Source of the DNA: Arcuatula senhousia
Taxonomy: Eukaryota > Mollusca > Bivalvia > Mytilida > Mytilidae
Assembly (NCBI GenBank): GCA_963971305.1
Contig: OZ020306.1
Coordinates: 39,019,512-39,083,511, forward strand
DNA length: 64,000 nt
Reading direction: 5' to 3'
Part shown: positions 34,266-46,185 of the stretch, in pieces
How the letters are laid out: each line of letters begins with the position of its first letter
Numbering within the stretch: the stretch's first letter is position 1
Notes under the pieces: model-generated
Database searches by the model: none
Seen by the model: the letters and a program-made list of their open reading frames with translations, nothing else
What the model was told of the DNA's origin: nothing
Made by a program: the position numbers and the translations under genes

Positions 34266-37150
34266 AATTAGTTTCACAGTGGGAAGTTTGTATATGAATA
34301 TGTTTTAAATTTTAAGTGCCCTTAAGTTGCATCTAATGTACATGACACTCAAAAGTTATCTTAAAGATCTTAAACTTTAATTAATTGGACCACTACGTAC
34401 CATAATTTCCATATGAAGTGTTTTTGCTGGATAAAAAGACGTGAGATACGATAAGATTAAAATCTTTTAATCTATATAAGGGTAATAGATAGATAATATG
34501 TATTTTGTAGTATTAATTACTTTTTACAACATGGACACATCACAAGAAGACAAATTCCTGTTATATCATCCATGTCTAGTGATTGAAGATGGTTATTTCA
34601 GATAAACTAGAATCAAATTTGAAGTATTTTTACATTTCTAAAATAAAAAAAAAGTCTAATTTATAAACGAAGCAAAAAGTATAATTTTTAAACGACTTAA
34701 TGAAAACTGCATCCTATTTTTTTCTTACTCATTTGTTTTTGATGTCTTGTTCTGAGATTTTACAGAAAAAAAAATAAATCTTGATGAGTTGTGTTCCTAT
34801 TTTTTTTTCAACAAATAAATTGTGGCAGTCCACATTGTAGCAAAAAAATTATAAAAGAGCAATATGCAATGTCTTTTGTTTTCAAGTATCAGAAAACATG
34901 CATATGGTCAAATCAAATGGACAATAAGTGATGAGATCTTTCATACTCTTTTTATTTGTAACGATAATCAAGAATTTAAGTGTTCTAGATTGATAAAGAT
35001 TTGTTTTTCCTTTGGTACATGTCATATTTTATGGTGATACTTTTGCTTCTCTTGGAGAAATTATACCACTTATATAATACAAACTAATACAACTTTTAAA
35101 ATTCATAAGATTGGACTTACTGACCGCTTTAACATGATTGGTAACTTTGCTTGGATCCTTCATATCGATGGACAGGTCGAATACTCTCAAAGCATCTGTC
35201 GTGAACTTCTGCTTGAAATCTTTGGATTGACATTACGTAGTCACTTTCGTTTTTTTTTTCAGCATTCTTTTCGTACGACTTTCAATCCTTGAATTCCTAC
35301 AAAATGAATGTGATTTATGGTATCACGTAGGTTTAAGTGAGCACTTTTTTTTCACTCTCGATGCGAGTTTGCCTTGCTGGATCACAGTTCGGTAGTTTTG
35401 TGTGTATGTTTCGTTAAGTTGTCCTTTTTTCGTGGTGTCAATTTTGTCAACAGTTAATAATTGTATTTTCCTCTGCCTTTATGAGTTTTTTTGCTTCTTC
35501 CATAACAAATACTAATCGGTGCCGATACATTGCAGATCTATATAAGAATTCAAATCAGTACAATGTCCTTTTGGCATTGACAGTTATTTCAAAATGAAAT
35601 GAAAAAATGTGTCAGTTTTGACAGATTTTGCGCTTATATCCAAAAGAAACTTTGAAAAACTTTATGAGAGGTATTGAAAAAAACACTTTCGGATACGGGA
35701 TATTTGATGAAAACATTGGGATATGGGATATATTGGTACCCCTAAACAAGGCCCTCAAATTTTTGAAATTATAATGAATACATGTATTTAAAGACAGAGA
35801 AAACTAATTGGCAATTGAATCTAATATTTGTATGCAGTTCGCACCTTTGAAACAGTGCCATCATCGTTTTTAATTGAAACAAATTAAATTAATGTTTCTG
35901 CTTTTACAAACAACACGGTTACACCTTTATTTTGTTTGACACAAATCACAAAAAATATGAGTTTTGGTGGACAATATTTACAAGGTCAAAAGTCAGTACA
36001 TTTTGATATCAAAGATTCTAACACAAGAGCATCTATAAGTATGCCGTAGTGCATCACCTAAGAGTTTGAAGGATTCACAAGATTTACGCGGATTTGAAAT
36101 CAACCTGTATTCCATTGTAATGTGGACATAAATTTTACGAAAATGCCAATTTTCCTTCCAAAACTCATGTTAAATAAAAACTGAGCGTTTGATATTGTAA
36201 CGTTTTTAATCTATTCATGACAAAATGTGAACAATATATGGATGTGGAAATTTAGAACAACGACATTCACCTTACCTTATGAGAATTTAATATTCTACAA
36301 AACACCTTATCCAAAATTTTGAAAACTGACTAGAATATTGCGTTTTTCAATTTTTGCAGAAAATTTCATCCATAAGTAACTTTGTTCTCTGACAATTGAT
36401 TGTTCTCTTTTCCTATTTGTACAAAAATCTTTCCCAGTATGTTAAACAGGTCTTCTGTTTGAATGCATGGTTTTAAAAGTACAAATAATCCATTTTTCTG
36501 TGAAATTTTACTTCAGGATCATTACTTTGTGATTTCCTTTGAGTTGGCATTTCAAAGCTGCTGAACATATCTTGTTGAAACTTTTTGGTGGAAATAAACA
36601 TAGAGAAAACGTTTTGAAAGATTAAACTGTATAATGTGGAGTTAATGCATGTGGTGCTTCTTTTAAAAACGTAGAAGATAGACTTTAGAAAAAAAAAATA
36701 TACGTTGGTTCTTAACTTTTTTTTTCGGTGTGTATATTATACTCATTTTTTTACCATTTGTTATTCCCAGTTTCTATATACGCTAAACTTACCCTGTAGT
36801 CCATCAGCCAGGTCCGGAAAAAAATAATTTGAGTGGATACCCTTGTAGACCGATTTTTTATTGCAGAAATCAAAAGACAAACATGGAAACTTTATTTTGC
36901 AACTTGTTATACTTTGCAAAAAGATGCGGAAACTGGTATAACAGAGGCCCCTTTAGGGGTACTATAAACTGTCAAAAAATTTCAACCCTTATAAAACATT
37001 CTATTATACTAAGTCTACTACAATATTATTGAAAAGAAAACTTTTAACATATTAAATGTTGTCCAGACAACCAACGACAGACAAAAGTTTGTTAAAATTT
37101 TCACTCAAAGAAGTCTTAAAGGGAGATAATACAATGACCAAAATGAGTTT
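34266..37150. other. Mostly empty; one weak exon candidate
   Basis: A+T-rich. At 35121-35219 (minus) an open stretch encodes FKQKFTTDALRVFDLSID, then MKDPSKVTNHVKAV, and ends at a good donor (GTAAGT, 35115-35120). Its acceptor side is purine-rich and poor. It may be an exon of a gene that includes 33537-34265, or a decayed piece. Around 35370-35520 the sequence resembles a retroelement 3' tail. Nothing else. Confidence 0.35.
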
Positions 37151-37203
37151 TTTTAGCTCACCTGGACCAAAGGTCCATGTGAGCTATTGCCATCACTTGG
37201 CGT

Positions 37204-37247
<44 letters not shown>

Positions 37248-39312
37248 CGTTAACAATTTTTCAAAAATCTTCTCCTCTGAAACTACTGAACAGAATTAAA
37301 TGAAACTTGGTATGATTGATCCTTAGGGTGTCCTGCACCAAACTTGTGTTTCGATTTTTGATCTGTCAAAAAACATGGCCGCCGTTACTAAAAATAGACT
37401 AGGGGGGTCAAACTACTGTTTTTGGCTTATAAATCAAAAAGTATAAGAGATAGAGGAAATCTGAGTCCACGCTACTGATTCAGCATCAAAAGCTCTACAA
37501 AAGTCTCCATTTGGTCAAAGTCGTCAGATGACCCCTTATAGGGGTTACGGCCCCTTAAAGGTGAAAAATAGCATTTTTTCATGTTTTTGGCCTACAGAAT
37601 GAAAACTATTGCAGATAGAGATTAGCTGTTGCTTGCTTAAATGTTAAGCTCATTTAGCTCTACGAAAGTCTCCATAGGGTCGAAGTTGTCAGATGACCCC
37701 TTATAGGGGTTACGGCCCCTTAAAGGTGAAAAATGGCCATTTTTCATGTTTTTGGCCTACAGAATGAAAACTATTGCAGATAGAGATTAGCTGTTGCTTG
37801 CTTAAATGTTTAGCTCATTTAGCTCTACGAAAGTCTCCATAGGGTTGAAGTTGTCAGATGACCTCTTATAGGGGTTACAGCCCCTTAAATGTGAAAGATA
37901 GCCATTTTTCATGTTTTTGGCCTACAGAATGAAAACTATTGCAGATAGAGATTAGCTGTTGCTTGCTTAAATGTTTAGCTCATTTAGCTCTACAAAGTCT
38001 CCATAGGGTCGAAGTTGTCAGATGACTCCTTATAGGGGTTACGGCCCTTGAAAAATAGCGTTTTTTCATGTTTTTGTCCTACAGAATGGAAACTATTGCA
38101 CATAGAGAAAAGCTGTTGCTTGCTTAAATGTTCAGCTCATTTAGCTCTACAAAATTCTCCATAGGGTCGAAGTTGTCAGATGACCTCTTATAGGGGTTAC
38201 GGCCCCTGAAAAATAGCGATTTTTCATGTTTTTGTCCTACAGAATGAAAAATATTGCAGATAGAGATTAGCTGTTGCTTGCTTAAATGTTCAGCTCATTT
38301 AGCTCTACAAAATTCTCCATAGGGTCGAAGTTGTCAGATGACTCCTTATAGGGGTTACGGCCCCTGAAAAATAGCGATTTTTCATGTTTTTGGCCTACAG
38401 AATGAAAACTATTGCAGATAGAGATTAGCTGTTGCTTGCTTAAATGTTCAGCTCATTTAGCTCTACAAAATTCTCCATAGGGTCAAAGTTGTCAGATGAC
38501 CCCTTATAGGAGTTACGGCCCCTGAAAAAAACGATTTTTCATGTTTTTGTCCTACAGAATGAAAACTATTGCAGATAGAGATTAGCTGTTGCTTGCTTAA
38601 ATGTTCAGCTCATTTAGCTCTACAAAATTCTCCATAGGGTCGAAGTTGTCAGATGACTCCTTATAGGGGTTACGGCCCCTGAAAAATAGCGATTTTTCAT
38701 GTTTTTGTCCTACAGAATGAAAACTATTGCAGATAGAGATTAGCTGTTGCTTGCTTAAATGTTCAGCTCATTTAGCTCTACAAAATTTTCCATAGGGTCG
38801 AAGTTGTCAGATGACTCCTTATAGGGGTTACGGCCCCTGAAAAATAGTGATTTTTCATGTGATTGGCCTACAGAATGAAAACTATTGCAGATAGAGATTA
38901 GCTGTTGCTTTTTTAAATGTTCAGCTCATTTAGCTCTACAAAATTCTCCATAGGGTCAAAGTTGTCAGATGACCCCTTATAGGAGTTACGGCCCCTGAAA
39001 AAAACGATTTTTCATGTTTTTGTCCTACAGAATGAAAACTATTGCAGATAAAGATTAGCTGTTGCTTGCTTAAATGTTCAGCTCATTTAGCTCTACAAAA
39101 GTCTCCATAGGGTCGAAGTTGTCAGATGACTCCTTATAAGGGTTATGGCCCCTTATAGGTGAAAAATGGTGTTTTTGGCCTATAGAATGAAAACTATTGC
39201 AGGTAGAGAAAAGCTGTTGCTTGCTTAAATGTTCAGCTCATTTAGCTCTACAAAAGTATAGGGTCAACATCAAGACCAGGTGAGCGATTCAGGCTCCTGG
39301 GAGCCTCTTGTT
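37151..39312 (-). mobile_element. Hairpin-ended element with ~11 copies of the 157-bp unit
   Basis: TTTTAGCTCACCTGGACC with its hairpin (37155-37185), a (GTC)n tract at about 37204-37248, then about eleven head-to-tail copies of the ~157-bp unit (CATAGGGTCGAAGTTGTCAG ... TTAGCTGTTGCTTGCTTAAA). The right end is AGGCTCCTGGGAGCCTCTTGTT. It is the largest copy of the family in the window, and its internal units are more alike than those of 11400-12744. Confidence 0.85.
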
Positions 39313-39589
39313 TCATTTTCTTTTTTCATTTCCTAAAAAAAATAGGATAGCTAGGTGGAATATTTTGTGGAAAGAATCTACCTACAACATAACAAATTAA
39401 ATAAAACAATTCCATTAAAATATTTGTAGTACCGGTTGAAAAGTTTCGGTATTTATGAATGTAGCCCGAGTCGCCTGAAATCTATATTTTTTCATGTGTA
39501 AATACAAATGATCAACATAATGTGTTTCATTATATATTTTTTCAATTTTAGTTTATATATTTGACCTTTTTGAAACTATAGTATCAGAA

Positions 39590-39750
39590 TATACAATTGT
39601 CAAATAGGTTTGTTTTGATCATAAACTTAAATACCTAACATAATTTAGACCTACAATGCACATAAAACGTCAAAACATGCATTTCTAACCGATGTTGAGA
39701 ATATCGGGCGCATGTTGAGAATATAAGGTGAATGTTGAGACTATCGACTG
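39590..39750 (+). repeat. Copy of a dispersed repeat, inverted at 44250-44406
   Basis: ACAATTGTCAAATAGGTTTG ... CGATGTTGAGAATATCGGGC, then GCATGTTGAGAATATAAGGT. The reverse complement, differing at a few positions, lies at 44250-44406. It contains three spaced TGTTGAGA words. Confidence 0.7.
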
Positions 39751-40142
39751 TGTCATTTGTAATTAATATGTTTCTCGAAAAAATGTTTGACTTTTAAAAG
39801 TTTAAGAGATTTTAACTGTAGTTAGCAGATGGACAGGGATAGAATTTAAGGGGGTCAGTAAAATGGGAATTAAAAAAGGATTAAATGATAAAACATATTT
39901 TTATATAGATATAGGTGAAAGATCGTGATTTCCGAGTTAAATAAATTTCTAGATTTTCACGGAGTTAATTACAGAATTTATCTAACTCGCGTGCGAATTT
40001 ATCTAACCCTCGTGAAGTTTCCCGCGAAAAATACGTAGCTTAGATTAGTGCGCAATACACAATTCATAAATCAATAATTTATTCCGTTTTCATTATTTGA
40101 TGATCTATTAGTCACGTTTTTCCAAATTATCTATATAATAAA

Positions 40143-40301
40143 TAGTATAACTAATTCGGGGTGACGAATATAAATTTTAATGTCACTCGTGTCGAATAAC
40201 GCTGGGGGATTCAACTCGTGCGCGCACTTGTTGAATCCTTGCGTTATTCGAGACTCGTGACATTAAAATTGATATTCGCCACCACTCATTAGTTATACTA
40301 T
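40143..40301. mobile_element. Fold-back MITE
   Basis: A 159-bp element that is nearly one hairpin. Outer arms TAGTATAACTAAT ... ATTAGTTATACTA and inner arms (AATGTCACTCGTGTCGAATAACGC against GCGTTATTCGAGACTCGTGACATT) close around GGATTCAACTCGTGCGCGCA. Non-coding. Confidence 0.75.
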
Positions 40302-41439
40302 AATTAAACATATTACTTGAGAAATTAAAGAGCGTAGTGGTCTTGACTAGGGACAGGCATTTCAAAAGAAATGGCAAATTAAAACATGTTCATTGTTCTT
40401 AACCCTGGGACCTCTTTCATTTCGATCTTTAAATTTCGGATATATAGCGCTAGTGGGACAAGAGGCAGAAATAAGCATAACATTGTCTAGATGAAGGAGA
40501 GGGCATCAATGTAGAGTGATTAAGTGTTGTTTTAAAATGGAAAAAAACCTTGCACCTGATGAGTTCACCCTTGTTGCGTTACTGATTGCTGGTTGGCTGT
40601 AATATATGATTATGTTTGTTTTGTTTTTATAATTTCATGTCAAACTATTTTGTTTTTGTCTTTTTGTTCAAATTTGCTTCTAACATAAATATTGTAATTA
40701 GGCCAAAAAAGTTGATTATTTATGGTAAAGTTTTGTTCCTCTTTACTCCAACGTAGAAAAAAAATCCTACCTGACTTTTTAAACCATGTTCTCCCAAACA
40801 CATTTTTTTGCCTTACATACATTATATTTTAATGTCTTGGCCTGAGTTATAATAAATCTAATATCAGTTATAAACGAAAAGACAATGGAACAAATTATAT
40901 TTTTTTCGGAGTGTAGCAAGGCCTACTCAGCTAGAGACAAGTTAAGCCAAATATTTCTCACATAGGTCATTTGCATGGTTAAGGGCAGTTTTGTGAAAAG
41001 ACTAGTTTTAGCCGACCATGCAATAATAAGCTTCACGAACAGGTCTTTCATCAAGTGGTGTTAGAAAGTACCAATGTCAAGAATGTGCAGAAACATGCAA
41101 ATATAGATATTACTCTATATTTTATTAACAAGGTTGGAAAAGCTTAATTTAAGGTAAGATTTAAACGAAGAATCTCGAAAGAATTCACCGTGACGAGCCC
41201 GGTCAATAAAATAGAGCAATATCAACTAGTAAGTCACATTAGGCATAGTCATGGGAAGAAGTTGTCGTGTGACAAGTGTAACTTTAGTTTATTTGGAAGC
41301 AAAATCTGCGCTTTCACAAAGAAAATGTGACAAACCGTTAGAGAGTTGAAGACAATTAAAGAAATATGTGGCTTGGTATAGGCAATTCATCTATTTTTAA
41401 AGGTTTAACCTCTAATTATCTTGTTACATTATTAAATGT
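40302..41439. other. No gene seen
   Basis: A+T-rich spacer. Confidence 0.45.
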
Positions 41440-41600
41440 TGGTATGTCATAGGGTTTTGCTTTGTGTTTTGTTTGTTTTGTTATATCTGTTTCTTCGTGC
41501 TGTTTTCCTTTGTGTTTACTGTTGTTTTTTTCTGTGCCCTTCTAGACTTTTGATATCGGAATGCTCCACTGGTATCTTTCTGCTTCTTTTACAGAAGGGC
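41440..41600 (+). mobile_element. Retroelement 3'-tail fragment
   Basis: Plus-strand relative of the sequence at 45260-45483 read on the minus strand: TTCTTCGTGCTGTTTTCCTT ... GACTTTTGATATCGGAATGC ... CTGCTTCTTTTA. Shared word order places it in the same retroelement family as the decayed reverse transcriptase at 59.3-59.9 kb. Confidence 0.55.
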
Positions 41601-42004
41601 CCGAGGGTCAAGCCTTGCATATTTGTTTAAGTCGACATAACCTTGACCTTTGACCCATTGACATAAAATTGCATCTTTTTCTTATTTTAGAAATTCTTTC
41701 TTTAAGGAGTTCGAATTTTACGATCTGGACAACAATTTGCAGACCAAACAATATAACAGACAAACAAACATAGGAGGTAGAAAAGCCGGCAAATTACTAT
41801 GATGTATACATCCCCGCTATTGCAAAGTATGGGTGGATAAGGTTTCACAAAGGTCACGAAGGTTGAAGTCCATATTCCTTCGCCCATTCCCCTTTAAATA
41901 GTAATATATGGTATAGTTTGCTCTTAAAAAACATTACGGTTCATTACAAAAGGAACATCTCAAGTCTGACAAACGACCGGGCAGCCCAACATGAACAAAT
42001 ATAT

Positions 42005-42524
42005 GTTAGTAAGTTGGTTAGTTATTGCTTTACTCCCAAGCAGCACGATTTCGGCTATATCCGGGAGATGAACATTAATGAATGATACATGTACAATGAA
42101 CATAAAACGATAATGAAGTGGAGAAAATGGGGGCACAATGCCAATCAGTGAGAAGGGTTTTGAATGCCACATGAAATTGGAGAGATGGGTAGGGACGGAC
42201 AATTTAGCCTCCTGCATGGGATCCTGTGTGTCCTACTCTTATTGAGACCTGCAGCGGGGCTCTTTAACGTGCGACGAACGTGCCATTTTTCCCAATACGG
42301 TGCACCAGTTTGGTTTGCGGTCAGGTTTTCCGCATTATAGCCTGACGACACCGGCATTCATTATGACTAGGCAGCCCCATTGAACAACCTGCGGCACACA
42401 TCCCAGTCGCTTTGTAGGCAAAGCGGCCTGACCCGATGTCAGGTCAAGTGGACTTCTACCGACAAGTTTGCTCTGCTGCGACCCTATTCGCCACCCGGAA
42501 CTTGCATGGGTAACGAATGTAAGA
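42005..42524 (-). mobile_element. SINE-like element, second good copy
   Basis: Same structure and strand as 2096-2612: tail GTTAGTTATTGCTTTACTCC, body GCGGCCTGACCCGATGTCAG, head CTATTCGCCACCCGGAACTT. Divergence of several percent from the first copy suggests separate insertions. Confidence 0.68.
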
Positions 42525-42779
42525 CTTATAGATATTAGTTTAAACATATTTTATTGTCAAAACAAAGAAAAAGGGATAGGACACAAGTTCTACAACTTAG
42601 AATGCCTTCTTCTGTGGTACAAAATACATACATTACATTAAACAGACACCAATAATTATACAACTGAAATAAGTTTATATAATATGTACACCAAGGTGAA
42701 TCAGAATAGAGTTTGATTGTGGAAAAAGAAAGAAGGAAAATATCACAAATAAGAGGGGGATACATGTAGAAAAATTCAA

Positions 42780-43715
42780 AAATTTACGACTGAAAAAATA
42801 TTAAAAGAAAGATTGACATATTGTTAAATGAGGTCAACGTTCTATATTTTAGTTTTAGTTTTGATTTAAAAGCTCGAAAGTTGGACACTCACGAAGTGAG
42901 GAGTCAAGACTATTCCAAAGATTCATTATACCTGGTAAGAATGAATGTTGGAAAAAGAAAAGTCTAGCAGACGGGATATTAAAATTTATTTCCGTTTCTT
43001 AAATTGTAATTTTAAGATTATGAATAAGTCAGCTAAATACTCTGGACACTGTCCGTTAGCCATTTGGTAGAAAAGATTAAGTTTTCTCTGTTCTCTTCTT
43101 CATTTTAATGTCTCCCAGCCAGTTTCATTGTAAATGGATTCTAAACTGCAATAGCAGCTCAGACCAGTTTTGATTCTTCCTGCCTCATATTGGATTTTCT
43201 CAATTCTATCAGAATTTGATTTTCCACAGTTATCCCATACTTCCCGCGAGTATTCCAGAACAGGACGTCTTTTCTATAATAAAATCAACGTGTTTACTCC
43301 ATTTACAATCTGAACTAAAAAGTACTCCAAGATTTTTATGAATCGAAACTGGTTCTATAATGGTGTTTTCAAAACGAAAACTCACATTGACTGTTCTAGG
43401 AAAAGTACTAAAAACAACTATGTCAGTTGTATCTTGGTTTAGTTTAAACTAACCATCTTTTTGACCACCTGGAGATACTATCGAGGTAAGAATTCGTTAA
43501 ATTAACCAAGGTAGAATTCATGTGCCGAATGACCAATAGGTGTATCATCTGCAAACACGTACAATCCTATCATGTCATCAGAAATATCATAAACATATAC
43601 AAGAAATGATAAGGGGTCTAAAACTGAACCCTGCGGAACACCAGCATGCAAAAACCCTATAGTTGAAGCAGATTCGTTCAGAGCTTGAGTAATCTCATAA
43701 TTTACCACGAGTTAC
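42780..43715 (-). pseudogene. Decayed LINE reverse transcriptase, 3' part
   Basis: On the minus strand 43708-43502 encodes HAGVPQGSVLDPLSFLVY, then ISDDM ... FADDT. These are motif B and a form of the catalytic motif C. Further on, in shifted frames, come a word like PVLEYSREVWDNCGKS and later LESIYNETGWETL, typical of the region after the fingers/palm in another LINE group. Several frameshifts and stops break it and its 5' end is lost at ~43715, where another repeat begins. Distinct from the LINE at 1-1800. Confidence 0.75.
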
Positions 43716-44050
43716 ATTTTATTGCTAATACGATCTGGACATATATCCTTTTCAAATATCGGATGCCTAGGAATAGTTGTTGCTAAGAGATCTGTTACGC
43801 AAAATTTTCGATATTTGATCCTTAAAACATTTCTAAGTCAGCTCGTTAAACAGGAAGTACATAAGCGACAGACCTGGAAACGCATCCACAATATGAGACC
43901 CATACTTGAGTTGCATACGAAATATCAGAAGCCTAGGAATAGTGGTTGCTGAGAAATCTGTTTAAAAAAGTGTTACGGACGGACGGACGCACAGACGGAC
44001 GCTCGGCGTTTCTATGCCCCCCGCCCCGCGTTGCGGCGGCGGGCAAATAG
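43716..44050. repeat. Tandem-repeat element fragment
   Basis: About two units with CTAGGAATAGTTGTTGCTAAG, GTTAAACAGGAAGTACATAA and GGTTGCTGAGAAATCTGT, then GGACGGACGG ... and a G/C-rich end (CCCCCCGCCCCGCGTTGCGG). Family of 13190-13690 and 26395-27162. Confidence 0.65.
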
Positions 44051-44096
44051 GCATTTGAATTTTAATTTTCAAAAAAATTAGGACATACCTGGTTTC

Positions 44097-44136
44097 ACCT
44101 ACACACACACACACACAAACATACACACGCACGCGA
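44097..44136. repeat. (CA)n microsatellite
   Basis: CACACACACACACACACAAAC followed by variant CACGCACGCG. Confidence 0.9.
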
Positions 44137-44249
44137 GACTGAAAATTTAGACTGGCGTGTTTCTAACAAAAAATAGTTAGTGCCGATAAGGCTCTGATTC
44201 AATATATCAATATCAGATGGATTATGCATTCAACTTCGAAAAGATGAGC

Positions 44250-44406
44250 CTTAATTATAGTCTCAACATTCACCTTATATTCTCAACATGCGCCCGATTT
44301 TCTCAACATCGGTTAAAAATGCAAGTTTGGACGTTTTACGTGCATTTTAGGTCTAAATGATGTTAGGTATCTAAGTTTATGATCAAAACAAACCTATTTG
44401 ACAATT
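44250..44406 (-). repeat. Inverted copy of the repeat at 39590-39750
   Basis: TAGTCTCAACATTCACCTTA ... CATGCGCCCGATTTTCTCAA ... CAAACCTATTTGACAATT, the reverse complement of the 39.6-kb copy with a few substitutions. A further TAGTCTCAACC ... CTCAACATTTGGTTGAGACT follows at about 44680-44740. Confidence 0.7.
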
Positions 44407-45259
44407 AATCCGTCTCTGAAATACCAAGAATTTGCGAAACTCGGATAATAAAAAATTGGGGGTCGATCTTTGAGTTTGAAAACGTGACATTTTTTTCAAC
44501 TTGTGCAAGTCGCCCAGCTTTGATTACAGGTTGAAATATGTATTTATTAACATTGTTGGAAAGGAAAATCAACTGGCCGTTGCCTGACATTCTTCAATTT
44601 TTCACAAATGTGAGTATAAATAAGAAAATTTGAAAAGTCAAGGGTCATATCTCCTCGATTCTCCGCTTCAACACAAATTATAGTCTCAACCGGAAACGAC
44701 CGCGAGTTTTTTCTGTGCTCAACATTTGGTTGAGACTATCGAGATTCCCAGGCGTGATATAAGAACTTTAGTCTTAATTGTCGTTTAAAAGTTGCCATAA
44801 TTACACGTACATGTGCTGCAAGGCAGCATACAACATGTATACAATAATGGCGCTGCATGTTTGACCGTTTGTTGCACTTAGTTACAAAAGGGATACCAAG
44901 TAACTGTTATCGAGGAAATATGCCAGCCAATTAATAAAGTTCTATATGGATCTTATTTTTCAATTTATTTGACGCTTTGTTATGATTGTTTTGCCTTTTG
45001 AAATTACCACTAGTATATTTGTAAATACTTTGAAGATCCATATTTAGCTTCTTCATTGTTGGCAATTGTTTCCTGTACCGTCTTCTAAAGAATTTAGATT
45101 TTAACGAAATTCAAAGCAATAAGCATACTTCTAAAACAACAAAAAAGAAACTCTCATTACAATCGTAACTAAATATATTTTGAAAAACAGGCCTTTTTAT
45201 TGTGAACTTTTTTATGCTGCTGAGCAATGTCGTTACGTAGAGTTTGGTCAATTTTTCCC
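44407..45259. other. No gene seen
   Basis: A+T-rich spacer. Confidence 0.45.
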
Positions 45260-45483
45260 AGAAAGAAGTTAACTAAACGAAGTTGAAATCACCAAACCAT
45301 TGAAGTTAGTGATTGTGCTAAACGACGAATGAATTGAAAGAAGCAAACAGGCACAAATAGGGCATTCGAGTGTCAAAAGTCCGAAAGGGCAACGACAAAA
45401 CCGGTAAACATGAACAAGAACAGCACGAAGAAACACAAAACACAAAATCAACCGAACGGAAATCAACAACGCCAACTCAAGTC
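45260..45483 (-). mobile_element. Left part of the retroelement split by the palindrome
   Basis: Read on the minus strand this is the 3' tail that continues the decayed reverse transcriptase at 59244-59880. It ends GCCAACTCAAGTC against the palindrome, and the other side resumes CAAGTCGTAACAAGAG. Matches 20440-20700 and 41440-41600. Confidence 0.7.
45478..45483. repeat. 6-bp target-site duplication, left copy (CAAGTC)
   Basis: CAAGTC directly before the element's first base and again directly after its last base (59244-59249). Six-base duplications are characteristic of Polinton/Maverick integration. Confidence 0.88.
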
Positions 45484-45690
45484 AGTAGTATACCGGGTCT
45501 CTATGGAACACTTTGTACTTTTAATTTTCCATAGACGAAAGGTCAAACCACATGGCGACAACTGTCACCTCAGATCTCTATCAGTAAAGTCGTGTGTAGT
45601 CATGCGGAACAGCGATTAATCTTTTTCCTTCGCCCCTTTTTAAATTCGTCCCTTTTTTTTCGCCCCTGATTTTTATTCGTCCCCAAAATC

Positions 45691-45950
45691 TTACCCTTAT
45701 CCTAAACCTAATCTCTAATCCCTTACCCTAACCTTTAACCCTTACCCTTATCTCTAACCCTAACCCTAATCCTTACCCTAACCTTTAACCCTTACCCTTA
45801 TCTCTAACCCTAACCCTAATCCTTACCCTAACCTTTAACCCTTACCCTTATCTCTAACCCTAACCCTAATCCTTACCCTAACCTTTAACCCTTACCCTTA
45901 TCTCTAACCCTAACCCTAATCCTTACCCTAGCCCTAACCCTAATCCTAAC
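45691..45950 (+). repeat. Telomere-like 50-bp minisatellite, left arm
   Basis: A 50-bp unit (CCTTACCCTAACCTTTAACC, then CTTACCCTTATCTC, then TAACCCTAACCCTAAT) repeated about 4.5 times. It is built of CCCTAA and near variants. The C-rich strand runs inward from the left end, as at a true left telomere. Confidence 0.9.
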
Positions 45951-46185
45951 CATTTGTTTTGTTAGTGTCGCCCTTTATGGACTCCTGTGTTGTGATACTC
46001 TCGTATGGATTATTCCTAATTGGTTTCTTCTCTTTTTTTTTCTTTTTTTTTCGCCCTTTATGGGCTCTTTTTTTGTCTTTGTAATGGTATTGATAGCTGT
46101 TTCCTTTAAGTTTTCAATAAAAACTCAAAAACGGGTACAACTTTTATTAACATTCTACGTTTTATTTACATTCTATTTTACAAAT

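Noticed and set aside
45691..45950. A real chromosome end or interstitial fusion telomere
   Set aside because: The repeats lie ~200 bp inside defined element ends, with host sequence beyond, in both arms.
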